Assembly: GCF_901538265.1 (NCBI RefSeq)
Contig: NZ_LR593886.1
Span: forward strand, 9,321,738 to 9,385,737
Reading direction: 5' to 3'
From: Gemmata massiliana
Lineage (GTDB): Bacteria > Planctomycetota > Planctomycetia > Gemmatales > Gemmataceae
DNA length: 64,000 nucleotides
Shown here: positions 1-11,990 of the stretch, piece after piece
Layout: each line of letters begins with the position of its first letter
How positions within the stretch are numbered: position 1 is the first letter of the stretch
Notes under the pieces: model-generated
Told to the model about the DNA's origin: nothing
The model's database searches: none
What the model saw: only the letters and a program-made list of their open reading frames with translations
Translations under genes and position numbers: made by a program

Positions 1-19
1 CAGATCCCTCCCGGAGGAC

Positions 20-277
20 ATGCGGGTCGAGCGGACCGACGGCGGCTGGGCAGTTCGAATGGCGGACGGATCCTACTGGGAGGGCTTGGTCGAGAACGGC
101 TGGACCGACACCCCAGACGAGGACAATCCGGCGCTCACGTTCCCGACCGAAGCGGACGCCATAGCGGCCTTCTTCCAAGCGAATCAGATGTACCGGGAGC
201 GATCGGAACGGCAACAGAAGGCAATTGAGCGTCTGGATGAACTCGATGCGTTCCAAGACGACGAGGCGACAACGTGA
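20..277 (+). CDS. Small hypothetical protein, possibly 5'-truncated
   Basis: Encodes 85 residues, acidic, with a C-terminal helical stretch (about residues 55-80) rich in Arg, Glu and Gln. I do not recognise the family. A GGAGG lies only 2 nt before the ATG, which is short for a ribosome binding site, and the frame stays open to the left edge of the window. The gene may therefore be the end of a longer protein. The stop overlaps a GTG start (GTGA) of the next small reading frame at 274, which suggests translational coupling. It lies beside other very small genes in what looks like an accessory region. Confidence 0.55.
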   Translation: MRVERTDGGWAVRMADGSYWEGLVENGWTDTPDEDNPALTFPTEADAIAAFFQANQMYRERSERQQKAIERLDELDAFQDDEATT

Positions 278-411
278 AGGCAGATGGTCCCGGTGGCACG
301 CCCTACTTGTTCCAGACGGTCAATAACGTCGCAATTCCTGCTGACCGTCTCGCGGCTGACCCGTTTCTTCTGCAACCGGTCTTCTGCGTTCGGGGAGCGA
401 TGTACTCCTGA
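274..411 (+). CDS. Very small hypothetical protein coupled to the preceding gene
   Basis: A 45-residue reading frame starting at a GTG that overlaps the upstream TGA stop (GTGA). The product begins MKADGPGGTPYLFQTVNN and ends near VFCVRGAMYS; its composition looks protein-like rather than random. It has no recognisable domain. Evidence is limited to the overlap, the composition and the fact that it fills the gap up to the convergent gene ending at 430. An antisense frame over the same bases has no ribosome binding site. Confidence 0.4.
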   Translation: MKADGPGGTPYLFQTVNNVAIPADRLAADPFLLQPVFCVRGAMYS

Positions 412-429
412 ATGGCATTCGGGGTCATC

Positions 430-714
430 TCAAGCCATCAAGTCCGTAATTCGATTGACGGGCAGAAGGCCCTCCTTGCGGTACCGCAGCAACTCATCGT
501 GGCTGACGACCCAGCGCGCGTGGGCCCCGCGCCCGCTAAGCTTCTTGTCCGCCCGGATCCGGCCCCGGCGCGCCCACTCGCGGCACGTGAGCGACTCCCG
601 ACCGACGAGCCGCGCGAACTCCTCGATCTCGTAGTGCTCCTTGATCGCCTCGCGCGCGACGAGGGCCACGAGTAGGCCCTCGTCGCGCGCGAGGCGCTCT
701 TCAAGAAGGCTCAT
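430..714 (-). CDS. Helix-turn-helix-like small protein
   Basis: Encodes 94 residues. The N-terminal half is helical (MSLLEERLARDEGLLVALV). It is followed by EIEEFARLVGRESLTCREWARRGRI, which fits the winged or MerR-type helix-turn-helix pattern used by excisionase-like DNA-binding proteins: a helix, a turn, a recognition helix ending in WARRGRI, then a basic strand. I chose the ATG at 714 because the open frame further upstream runs through another small gene in a different frame and loses protein-like composition. It is the last member of a minus-strand cluster of four tiny genes. Likely role: DNA-binding regulator or recombination directionality factor (inference). Confidence 0.7.
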   Translation of the reverse strand: MSLLEERLARDEGLLVALVAREAIKEHYEIEEFARLVGRESLTCREWARRGRIRADKKLSGRGAHARWVVSHDELLRYRKEGLLPVNRITDLMA

Positions 715-764
715 CAGGTGTCCCAGGTTGGTGGTGAGTGGGATTCGACCGGGTACTCGTGACC

Positions 765-914
765 TCAGGATGAGGCCAGGGCGTCGTCGAGCTCTTCGCA
801 CGAAATCCGGATCGGCTCGGGCGCCCCGAGCTGGAGCACCACGGCCGCGATCCAAGCGCGGATCAGCGGTTCCGGAACCCTGGCGTATCTTGCCGCTTGT
901 GCGACCGTGAACAT
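765..914 (-). CDS. 49-residue excisionase-like helix-turn-helix protein
   Basis: A very short gene, below common gene-finder cut-offs. The product begins MFTVAQAARYARVPEPLIRA and continues WIAA, matching the excisionase-type helix-turn-helix pattern (a T-V-x-x-A-A-x-Y opening, a turn, then a recognition helix with R-x-W-I). A GAGGGA ribosome binding site lies about 5 nt before the ATG. It sits between two other small genes on the same strand, with gaps of about 50 nt on each side. It probably binds DNA; whether it serves an integrase or regulates the cluster cannot be told here. Confidence 0.68.
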   Translation of the reverse strand: MFTVAQAARYARVPEPLIRAWIAAVVLQLGAPEPIRISCEELDDALASS

Positions 915-956
915 GGTTCCCTCGTCGGGGTATGGATCGCGGGTTCAAGGTGCCGG

Positions 957-1151
957 TCAGTTCGTGCTCGAGGGAGCAAGTCGCCAGGTTTCGCGTTCGA
1001 GGTATGTACAGATCGCGGTGTAGCTCAGGTCGTACGGCAACTCGCGGAGTTCGTCGTGCCGATCCGCGGGCAACCAGTTGGCCAACTGGTGCGCCCCGCA
1101 CGCGGCCACAGTAGCTGCGACGTCCCTGGCCCGGTTCTGGTTGATGGTCAT
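957..1151 (-). CDS. Small hypothetical protein
   Basis: Encodes 64 residues. The start is the ATG at 1151, preceded by GAGGGG at a normal distance; a longer in-frame start at 1211 lacks one. The product opens MTINQNRARDVAATVAACGA and is helical and soluble. Its R-A-x-D-V-A-A opening resembles that of the next gene upstream (1208-1393), so the two may be distant paralogues. No known domain recognised. Second gene of the minus-strand cluster 1393-430. Confidence 0.6.
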   Translation of the reverse strand: MTINQNRARDVAATVAACGAHQLANWLPADRHDELRELPYDLSYTAICTYLERETWRLAPSSTN

Positions 1152-1207
1152 TGTACAATCCCCTCGTTCGTCGAAATGTGCTGTCGGTTGTTGCAGGTGC
1201 GAGCCGA

Positions 1208-1393
1208 TCACGTGCGATGCGTCGTCGCCCCGGTTTCGGTGAAGGCCAGCAGTGCGGTCAGGATGATGAGGGTCAGTTCTTGGTGTAACTCGGATGCGGG
1301 GCGCTCGAGGAGATCGCCGCGCAGGCGCTCGGCCAGGTACGACGCGGTCGGTGCGGCCACATCGAGAGCGCGGGCGTGGGTCAGCGGGTTCAT
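1208..1393 (-). CDS. Small hypothetical protein, first of the minus-strand cluster
   Basis: Encodes 61 residues starting MNPLTHARALDVAAPTASYL, followed by a hydrophobic helix LTLIILTALLAF near residues 41-52. AGGAG lies about 5 nt before the ATG at 1393. The hydrophobic stretch could be an amphipathic helix or a short membrane segment. It shares an R-A-x-D-V-A-A stretch with the following gene. A transcription terminator at 1468-1503 on the same strand ends upstream transcripts, so a promoter for this cluster should lie between 1394 and 1467. Confidence 0.6.
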   Translation of the reverse strand: MNPLTHARALDVAAPTASYLAERLRGDLLERPASELHQELTLIILTALLAFTETGATTHRT

Positions 1394-1467
1394 CTCGGCT
1401 CCTGAGTGGTGGGCGGTGAGGTTCGGTCGGCAGCGCGAGCGTGACAGGCGTGGGAAACGGGTTCGGG

Positions 1468-1503
1468 AAAAAGAAACCGCCGACGGGTTCGTCCCATCGG
1501 CGG
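1468..1503 (-). terminator. Rho-independent terminator (minus strand)
   Basis: Arms at 1477-1487 and 1493-1503 form an 11-bp GC-rich stem with one mismatch and a 5-nt loop. On the minus strand it is followed by TTTCTTTTT (complement of 1468-1476). It would stop transcripts coming leftward from the transposase remnants and insulate the small-gene cluster. Confidence 0.65.
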
Positions 1504-1522
1504 AAAGGGCTGGTCCTGAATC

Positions 1523-2444
1523 TTGTGTCAGGGGGATGGGTTGGCTATTACCCAGTCCTTGTACCTGACGGAGATTCCCACAATGGATGCGATCCTCAAG
1601 AGCCAAGCCGAGCACCTGGCCCGCGAGATGGGGACCCGGGTCACCACTCTGGACGACCTCAACGGTCTGATGCGGGCCATGATGACGACCGCGCGGGAGC
1701 GCATGCTCAACACCGAGATGGACGTCCACCTCCACGGGCGCGGGCTACGGAACCAAGTCACGCGCCCGCACCGAGCGGCGCGTCGACCGGCGCACCCTCG
1801 ACCGCGCCCAAGAACCGTCACAACAGACATTCCAAGAAGACCGTGGGCCGCGATATGGGCGCGTTCACCCTCAAGACCCCGCGCGACCGCAACGGCACGT
1901 TCGAGCCCCCGTCGATCGCCCAGGGAGCTTGTGGCGGAGCGAGACCGAGGGCGCAAGGTGCAACGGTGCATCGTGCATCTGGTGCGCGCGGCGCGGAAGT
2001 ACACGACCGAGACCGACGGCCGTGACGTTGCGGCGGACCTGAAGACGATCGCCCCGTCGGCGACGGTGCTGGAGGCCGAAGAGGCGCTCAAGGCGTTCGG
2101 TGCGAAGTGGGACGGGAAGTACCCAACGCTCGGGCGCCAGTGGCGCGAAGTGGAGCGACATCGTCACGCGGTTCGAGTTCCCGCAGGCGATCCGCAGAGC
2201 GATCTACACGACCAACGCGCGCCAACGGCGTGATTCGGACGTTCACGCGCAACCGGAAGCCATACCCGAGCGGCGCGCGTTGGAGCGGGTGTACCTGGCG
2301 ATCCACGAGGCGTCGAAGAAGTGGACTGTGCCCACCGTGGGGCGGAAGGCGGCGCTCAACCACTTCGCCATCGTGTTCGAGGGACGCCTTCCGCCGCCGC
2401 ACGCAACCTGACCCGCAAACGACGGACCTGCCGACCTGACACAA
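1523..2444 (+). mobile_element. Degenerate IS256-family insertion sequence
   Basis: TTGTGTCAGG at 1523-1532 and its inverted copy CCTGACACAA at 2435-2444 form perfect 10-bp terminal inverted repeats. Between them lies a broken IS256-type (mutator) transposase. The element spans only about 920 bp, whereas intact members are roughly 1.3-1.5 kb, so it has lost an internal segment. Its right end interrupts an older IS701-like transposase remnant. I did not find a clear target-site duplication. Confidence 0.78.
1583..2411 (+). pseudogene. IS256-family (mutator) transposase remnant
   Basis: Recognisable pieces in order: an N-terminal LKSQAEHLAREMG segment; KKTVGRDMGAFTLKTPRDRN at about 1829-1890; CIVHLVRAARKYTT at about 1966; ATVLEAEEALKAFGAKWDGK at about 2060; FPQAIRRAIYTTNA at about 2177; and VYLAIHEASKKWTVP at about 2290. 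These match the order of IS256 transposases, but they lie in different frames and the middle of the protein, where catalytic Asp residues would be, is deleted. Not functional. Confidence 0.85.
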
Positions 2445-2455
2445 AAGAAATTACA

Positions 2456-2870
2456 GGCCCGGCGCCCCTCGAAGTGGCCCAGCCCCAGTTCCTCCTTCAT
2501 CTGCGGGCGCCCCTGCTCAATGCGCCAGCGCGGCATCCACAGGCGCACCGCCTCGAGGGCGAGGTTCTCGGGGGCAGGTTCGAGAGAGCGTACTGGACCG
2601 CACCACCGTCCCGGCTCTCGGCCAACAGCCACGCAGGTTCCAATCGGGTGCTCACCCCATGGTGCCAGTCCGCGCCGGGCCACACCCGGACCCGCGCCGA
2701 CAAGCGGCCCGTGGTTCCCTTGCACCACGACACGCGCCGCAACAGGAGCCCTTCGCCAGTACACCAACCGCCACCGGGCGCGGGGCACCCGGGGCCAGCG
2801 CCCACCGATCCGACGCGTGCCCGCGCCGCACGTACCCAATGCGGCGCGCGAAGACGACCCTAAAATGAAT
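2456..2870 (-). pseudogene. IS701-like DDE transposase remnant
   Basis: On the minus strand the translation shows RVWPGADWHHG, then EPAWLLAESRDGGAVQYALS, then after a frame change VRLWMPRWRIEQGRPQMKEE and LGLGHFEGR. This order is typical of the C-terminal half of IS701-family transposases (the R-W-x-I-E-Q and E-L-G-L-x-H-F-E-G-R motifs). It is frameshifted at least once and cut off right after FEGR, where the IS256 remnant begins. The upstream part is badly decayed. Confidence 0.72.
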
Positions 2871-2937
2871 TGAAGTTCCCAACGGTTGATGGGCATCGGG
2901 AAAGCGGTGTACGCTCTGCATCAGAGAAGGCCCACCG

Positions 2938-3220
2938 ATGGCTGGTAAGCGCAAGACACTCGGCCGAGTTCAAGCTCGTAGCCGCGAAGATGACGACCGA
3001 ACAGAGGCTCTGGCGCCGAAGTCGCACGACGGTTGGGCGTCAGTGAGGAACCGGCTGCGAGCCTGGAAGAAGGCCGCCGAGGGTGGACCGACGCCTTCCC
3101 CAGTTGCGGCCCCGTCGAAGAAGAGAACCGCCGCGTCAAGACCGAGGTCGAGCGGCTGACGGCGGAACGCGACATTCTAAAAGAAGAGGCGGCGCAGATG
3201 TGTCGCGAACGGGTTATTAT
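2938..3220 (+). pseudogene. IS3-family OrfA remnant
   Basis: The sequence opens MAGKRKT and, after frame changes, reads EFKLVAAKMTTEQ, then LGVSEEPAASLEEG, then EEENRRVKTEVERLTAERD and ILKE. The MAGKRK opening, the helix-turn-helix-like middle and the coiled-coil ending E-N-x-R-L-K-x-E-x-E-x-L-x-x-E-R-D-I-L-K are characteristic of IS3 OrfA proteins. Several indels break the frame. Confidence 0.65.
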
Positions 3221-3379
3221 GTCTGGTGATTTCGTAAGCCCGGTGCCGCCGAGATTTTGCCACGAGGAGCGGGCCGCGAGGGGGGGGCAGATCCATACCC
3301 CGTTTAAGGGGGCTACGGGAGCCCTCACGCCGCGCCGAGTTGATGAGCCAGACAGGCGTGTGAAAGCGCCCGCAGGACG

Positions 3380-3660
3380 TGCTGCGTGAACTTCGTTACC
3401 AAGGTAATGCGTGGGCCGAGATCGTCACCGAGCCCAAGCGCAAGTTCCGGCAGGCGACCGGCTCCAACCACCAACCACCAACCGCCGGTGGCCGAGAACG
3501 TGCTGGGCCGGCAGTTCGACCCGAAGGAGCCGGACGGTCGCGGGTCGCGGGCATCGCGTACATCCCGACGCGCGACGGCGGTATAGCGACGCGAGCCGAG
3601 CTCGATCTACTCAACGATCGCGAAGTTACCTGACAACTTGCTCGGAACGAAGGAAGTGAG
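3380..3660 (+). pseudogene. IS3-family OrfB integrase fragment
   Basis: Pieces in two frames match the start of the rve integrase domain of IS3 OrfB: KRKFRQATGSNHQPP, AENVLGRQFDPKEPD, then GIAYIPTRDGG followed by a degraded A-x-L-D-L-x-N-R-x-V stretch. The usual D-I-T-Y-I-P-T motif here reads G-I-A-Y-I-P-T, so the first catalytic Asp is lost, and the rest of the domain is missing. It lies downstream of the OrfA remnant with a degraded gap of about 160 bp. Confidence 0.68.
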
Positions 3661-3704
3661 GAAGCAGGACGCGTGACGCATGTGATGTGCGTACTCTAGG
3701 TACG

Positions 3705-3743
3705 TAAAAAATTCCCCCTGGGTCTTTCGACCCAGGGGGAATT
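3705..3743 (-). terminator. rRNA locus terminator
   Basis: Arms around 3711-3724 and 3729-3742 form a near-perfect stem of about 14 bp with a TTTC/GAAA loop. On the minus strand a run of six T residues follows (complement of 3706-3711). It lies about 100 nt beyond the 16S 3' end and is the only clear terminator seen in the rRNA locus. Confidence 0.88.
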
Positions 3744-3754
3744 GTATATCTCGG

Positions 3755-5551
<1,797 letters not shown>

Positions 5552-5554
<3 letters not shown>

Positions 5555-5564
5555 TCAAAGATCA
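5552..5564 (-). promoter_or_regulatory. boxA-like antitermination element before 16S
   Basis: On the minus strand this reads TGATCTTTGACAA, close to the bacterial rrn boxA (TGCTCTTTAACAA in E. coli). Twelve of its 13 bases are repeated upstream of 23S (8938-8950), and both copies directly abut a processing stem. boxA recruits the Nus antitermination factors on rRNA transcripts. Confidence 0.65.
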
Positions 5565-5672
5565 GCTCTATCTAACCGCCGAAGCGAGTCAGACAGTTCA
5601 CTCCAGAGAGTGTATTACAGATCAGTCACTTCGTCCACTGTCGTGTCGAGGACCGATCGGAATTTCAAAAAG

Positions 5673-5782
5673 TAGCCGGCGATACCTACTCTCGCGCTGG
5701 ACGCACTACCATCGGCCCCGAGCGTTTCACGGCCGTGTTCGGAATGGGAACGGGTGTTTCCGCTCGGGTAAGGTCACCGGCA
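5673..5782 (-). rRNA. rrf: 5S ribosomal RNA
   Basis: About 110 nt. On the minus strand it reads GCCGGTGACC at the 5' end, CATTCCGAACACGG in loop B/C, GCCGATGGTAGT, then GCGAGAGTAGGTATCGCCGG, with the two ends pairing. It lies about 160 nt downstream of the 23S 3' end, the normal 23S-5S arrangement. Confidence 0.93.
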
Positions 5783-5869
5783 AGCTGCTTCAAATCTGCT
5801 TGAAGTCGCTGGGGGCGAGGTTCGGTCGCCCGGTGACCCCAGTATGACCCGGGGTCGGTGTATCGTTGT

Positions 5870-8937
<3,068 letters not shown>

Positions 8938-8940
<3 letters not shown>

Positions 8941-8950
8941 TCAAAGATCG
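8938..8950 (-). promoter_or_regulatory. boxA-like antitermination element before 23S
   Basis: On the minus strand this reads CGATCTTTGACAA, sharing its last 12 bases with the element before 16S and resembling the E. coli rrn boxA. It directly precedes the outer 23S processing stem. Confidence 0.65.
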
Positions 8951-9219
8951 ATCTCGCGAGCGGCCGAACCGCTCGCACTTTTTGGGCAATCAGTGCCGGC
9001 CCGTTAAGGCCCGCCTGATCACCCGAGTGGTTCGCCCGCCCTGTCGAGCGACGCGAACCAAATACCAACTCGAACAACCAACCCCGACTCTTCGCTTTTC
9101 CACACTCACTCGCGACTCATCGTCGCTCAGTGAATGTTATCAGCAGCGACCCGATCGCCAACCCTATTTTCTTTCGCAACCCCTTGCGGCTGTTGCACTT
9201 GCGTCACTGCTGCGAAGTT

Positions 9220-9248
9220 AACTTACCGCCACCCCCAGCCACTGTCAA
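9220..9248 (-). promoter_or_regulatory. Candidate promoter of the rRNA locus
   Basis: On the minus strand there is a consensus -35 TTGACA (complement of 9243-9248), a 17-bp spacer and TAAGTT as a -10 (complement of 9220-9225). The -35 and spacer are ideal; the -10 matches the consensus at only three of six positions. It would give a leader of about 520 nt ahead of 23S. Confidence 0.5.
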
Positions 9249-9764
9249 CCGCCCCGAAAAAACTTTCTCGCAGATCCCACCGAACTCTCTTTGATCCCAG
9301 CGATTCCGGCGACCAGAATCCGCACTTGAGTCAAAAACTCCTCGCCGCGAACCCATTCGAGCAACCAAAACCCAGCCCGATCACACACCCAACCAAACAA
9401 CACTCAGCCCGATCGAGCTAACCAATGTAACTTTTTCCAATCGGGAAGCGAAACGCCCCACTCGCCCGTACTCGCGGGCGCCACCTGCGGCTCGTGCCCT
9501 ACTTCTAGGAGTGCTGGTTCACCGACGGACGCGGGACACGCGGTCCCGCCAAAACAAACCCACTTCGCTGGGAAGACTGAGGTATAGGGACTCGACCAGA
9601 CGTTGCCAAGATTAGCTCATCAGAGATTGGAGCAAGAACTGAGTAAAGACTTTCGCAGTCATAGTTTCGGATCGCGGGTTAAATTTCACATTTTCCATTT
9701 GTCCGAACCAAATTTTATCCCAGACGGCCGCTATTTTCACCAATCCGTGAACCGCTCCGCTTTC

Positions 9765-9792
9765 CTCGATCCCGTTTTAAAACGGGATCGAG
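9765..9792. repeat. Perfect 28-bp palindrome
   Basis: CTCGATCCCGTTTT is followed directly by its reverse complement, so the site is fully two-fold symmetric about 9778/9779. There is no T-run on either side, which argues against a plain terminator. It could be an operator or a cruciform-forming repeat. Confidence 0.7.
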
Positions 9793-9966
9793 CGGCCGAA
9801 CGCGCGATGGCATCGCGATCCTGGGCATCACCGCCAGAAGTGCAGTCTCAGCAAGACTTAACGCCGGAAAATCATCCGAAATACCGGATGTGTTCGCGCC
9901 GATCAGAAGCATCGCATCCAACGATTCCTGAACGATTCAAGAAAGCGAAACGAAGCACGACATCTC

Positions 9967-10003
9967 CTTTGGGACCGCGAACCGAATGCTCGCGATCCCA
10001 GAG
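9967..10003 (-). terminator. Hairpin after xylA, candidate terminator
   Basis: Ten nucleotides beyond the xylA stop, arms around 9967-9980 and 9990-10003 pair over about 13 bp with one or two mismatches. No clear U-tract follows, so the assignment as terminator is tentative. Confidence 0.4.
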
Positions 10004-10013
10004 GTAAGATGCG

Positions 10014-11327
10014 TTACCGCAGGTAACGATTCAGCACATTTTCGATGAGTTCTTGGCGCCCGGAGACGTTCGGAGTCACGTCGCCTTTCTTCAGCATGTA
10101 GGCTTCGAGTTCCTCGAACTTCACCTTACCGCCCTCGATGTCCGCACCGATGCTGGTGTCCCAGGACAAATAGCGCTGTTTCACGATGTCCTTCAGCGCA
10201 CCGTCCCGGCGGATGGCGGCGGCGATCTTCAGCCCGTGGGCGAACGCATCCATCCCCCCGATGTGGGCGTGGAACAGGTCCACCGGCTCGAAACTGTCGC
10301 GGCGCACCTTCGCGTCGAAGTTCATCCCACCGGCCCCGATGCCGCCCTGGTTCAGCACGACGAGCATCACCTGCGCGGTCACGTACAGGTCCGTCGGGAA
10401 CTGGTCCGTGTCCCAGCCCAAGAGCGCATCGCCACGGTTCGCGTCGATCGAGCCGAGCATCCCGTTCATGCTCGCGTATTCGAGTTCGTGGCCCATCGTG
10501 TGGCGCGCGAGCGTCGCGTGGTTCGTCTCGACGTTAAATTTGAACTCTTTCTCTAACCCGTTGGCGCGCAAGAACGCCAGCGAATGGGCGCAGTCGAAAT
10601 CGTACTGGTGGCTGGTCGGCTCGTGCGGCTTCGGCTCGATCAGGAACGGACCGGTGAACCCGATCTTTTTCTTGTACTCGACCGCCATGTGGAAGAACTT
10701 CGCGAGGTGGTCGAGTTCGCGCTTCAGGTCCGTGTTCCAGAGGGTCATGTACCCCTCGCGCCCGCCCCAGAACACGTAGTTCTCGCCGCCCAGCTCCTTC
10801 GTCACTTCGAGCGCCTTCTTCACCTGCGCCGCGGAGTACGCGAACACGTCCGCGTTGCAGCTCGTGCTGGCGCCGTGAACGAATCGCTTGTTGCTGAACA
10901 GGTTCGCGGTGCCCCACAGGAGTTTGATCCCGGTGCGCCCCTGCGCCTCCTTGAGCTTCTTCACCACGGAATCGAGAATCTTGTTTGTTTCCGTGAGATT
11001 CGCGCCTTCGGGTGCGATGTCTCGATCGTGGAAGCAGTAGTACGGTACACCGAGCTTTTCCATGAACTCGAACGCGACGTCCACGCGCTTGAGCGCCATC
11101 TCGGGCGAGTCGGTGCCGTCTTCCCACGGCCGGACCGCGCACCCCGGGCCGAACGGGTCACTGCCGGTGCCGCGGAACGTGTGCCAGTAGCTCACCGCGA
11201 ACCGCAGGTGGTCGCGCATCGACTTACCTTCGACGATCTCGTCCGGGTTGTAGTGCCGGTACGCGAGCGGGTTCGTGCTGTCCGGCCCCTCGTATTTGAT
11301 TTTTGGGACGTCTGGGAAGAACGACAT
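10014..11327 (-). CDS. xylA: Xylose isomerase
   Basis: Encodes 437 residues, the normal length for class II xylose isomerase, which interconverts D-xylose and D-xylulose in the cytoplasm using two divalent metal ions. Catalytic residues are in place: His100 and Asp103 in CFHDRDIAPEG; Glu231 and Lys233 in FLIEPKPHEPTSHQYDFD; Glu267 and His270 in NVETNHATLA; Asp295; and Asp306 and Asp308 in GWDTDQFP. The start MSFFPDVPKIKYEG is the usual class II opening. No xylulokinase or xylose regulator lies nearby, so the gene stands alone. Confidence 0.97.
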   Translation of the reverse strand: MSFFPDVPKIKYEGPDSTNPLAYRHYNPDEIVEGKSMRDHLRFAVSYWHTFRGTGSDPFGPGCAVRPWEDGTDSPEMALKRVDVAFEFMEKLGVPYYCFHDRDIAPEGANLTETNKILDSVVKKLKEAQGRTGIKLLWGTANLFSNKRFVHGASTSCNADVFAYSAAQVKKALEVTKELGGENYVFWGGREGYMTLWNTDLKRELDHLAKFFHMAVEYKKKIGFTGPFLIEPKPHEPTSHQYDFDCAHSLAFLRANGLEKEFKFNVETNHATLARHTMGHELEYASMNGMLGSIDANRGDALLGWDTDQFPTDLYVTAQVMLVVLNQGGIGAGGMNFDAKVRRDSFEPVDLFHAHIGGMDAFAHGLKIAAAIRRDGALKDIVKQRYLSWDTSIGADIEGGKVKFEELEAYMLKKGDVTPNVSGRQELIENVLNRYLR

Positions 11328-11617
11328 GGGTTCGCCTTGAGAGTGGGAAAGGGTTAGAGTTGGGGTCGTGATGTGAGCGTAGCGGTTCGCGGCGAGAGCG
11401 GGTAGGATTGATGCGGCGGCTTCCCGGTTATCACTTCATCTCATTTGAGGGAAATGCCGTGTTCGAGCCCCCGGGGTTCCCCGTACCGCCCGACGACCGC
11501 CGGTTTCTCGCGCGTGTCGAGCGCAGCCGGTCGCCACCGCCCCCGCGCCCCCAATCGCGCGACCCACCGGAGCGCGAGCAGACGAGCGTTGCGGCCGGTC
11601 TGTTGCTTCGCGGGTAC

Positions 11618-11878
11618 ATGTTGCGAAACAGACCGATTCGGCCTCCCCTTCCGAAGCACACTCAAAAACGACGAGGACCACACTGGACGACAGCGGTTGC
11701 GTGTACGGCATTCGCGGCAACATTGATTCCGCTCGAACTTATCTATTTTATGACGTGCCGCCCGGAACTTTACGGTCGGCGATGGCGAGCACGACTGATT
11801 TCGCCGCGAGACGTTCAACGGGTCGTATTCCTTCGATCTTTACCCGCAACAACGTTACTCAACCGCCTCCGCGTGTGA
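11618..11878 (+). CDS. Doubtful small membrane-protein reading frame
   Basis: The frame would give about 86 residues with a basic N-terminus and one hydrophobic stretch (CTAFAATLIPLELIYFM). In its favour, a perfect 12-bp hairpin starts 4 nt after its stop. Against it, there is no good ribosome binding site, codon use is not gene-like, and an overlapping frame is equally open. No homologue is recognised. Confidence 0.22.
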   Translation: MLRNRPIRPPLPKHTQKRRGPHWTTAVACTAFAATLIPLELIYFMTCRPELYGRRWRARLISPRDVQRVVFLRSLPATTLLNRLRV

Positions 11879-11882
11879 CCGT

Positions 11883-11909
11883 GCGGGCCGCTGATTGTCA
11901 GCGGCCCGC
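11883..11909 (+). terminator. Strong GC hairpin, candidate terminator
   Basis: GCGGGCCGCTGA (11883-11894) and its perfect reverse complement (11898-11909) are separated by a 3-nt loop, and ATTCGTT follows. It resembles the hairpin after 49874. It may end transcription from the left, or act as a two-way barrier before 11991. Confidence 0.4.
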
Positions 11910-11990
11910 ATTCGTTAGGTGGTTCGCTCGGCGATTGCGGACTTGGATAACGGCCTCAACCCAATCATGTTAAAGGACCGGAGGTACTCG

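Larger units (their letters stand above)
9249..10013 (-). other. Intergenic region upstream of the rRNA locus, no gene seen
   Basis: About 765 bp between the rRNA promoter candidate and xylA. It is AT-richer than the surrounding genes. Reading frames here lack ribosome binding sites and protein-like composition. It contains a perfect palindrome (9765-9792) and a GC-rich hairpin just after xylA (9967-10003). I see no tRNA or recognisable ncRNA. Confidence 0.55.
11328..11990. other. Intergenic region with no confident gene
   Basis: About 660 bp between the divergent genes xylA and 11991-12620. It should contain both promoters. The only coding candidate is a weak frame ending at 11878 followed 4 nt later by a strong hairpin. 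Codon choice in all frames is mixed. Confidence 0.5.

Noticed and set aside
184..375. Minus-strand frame with Arg/Thr/Ser-rich product, and a 41-codon frame starting at about 422 on the same strand
   Set aside because: Faint integrase-like words were considered, but there is no ribosome binding site and the plus-strand frame 274-411 explains the region better.
10014..11327. A xylose catabolic operon
   Set aside because: Only xylA is present; no xylulokinase, transporter or regulator flanks it.
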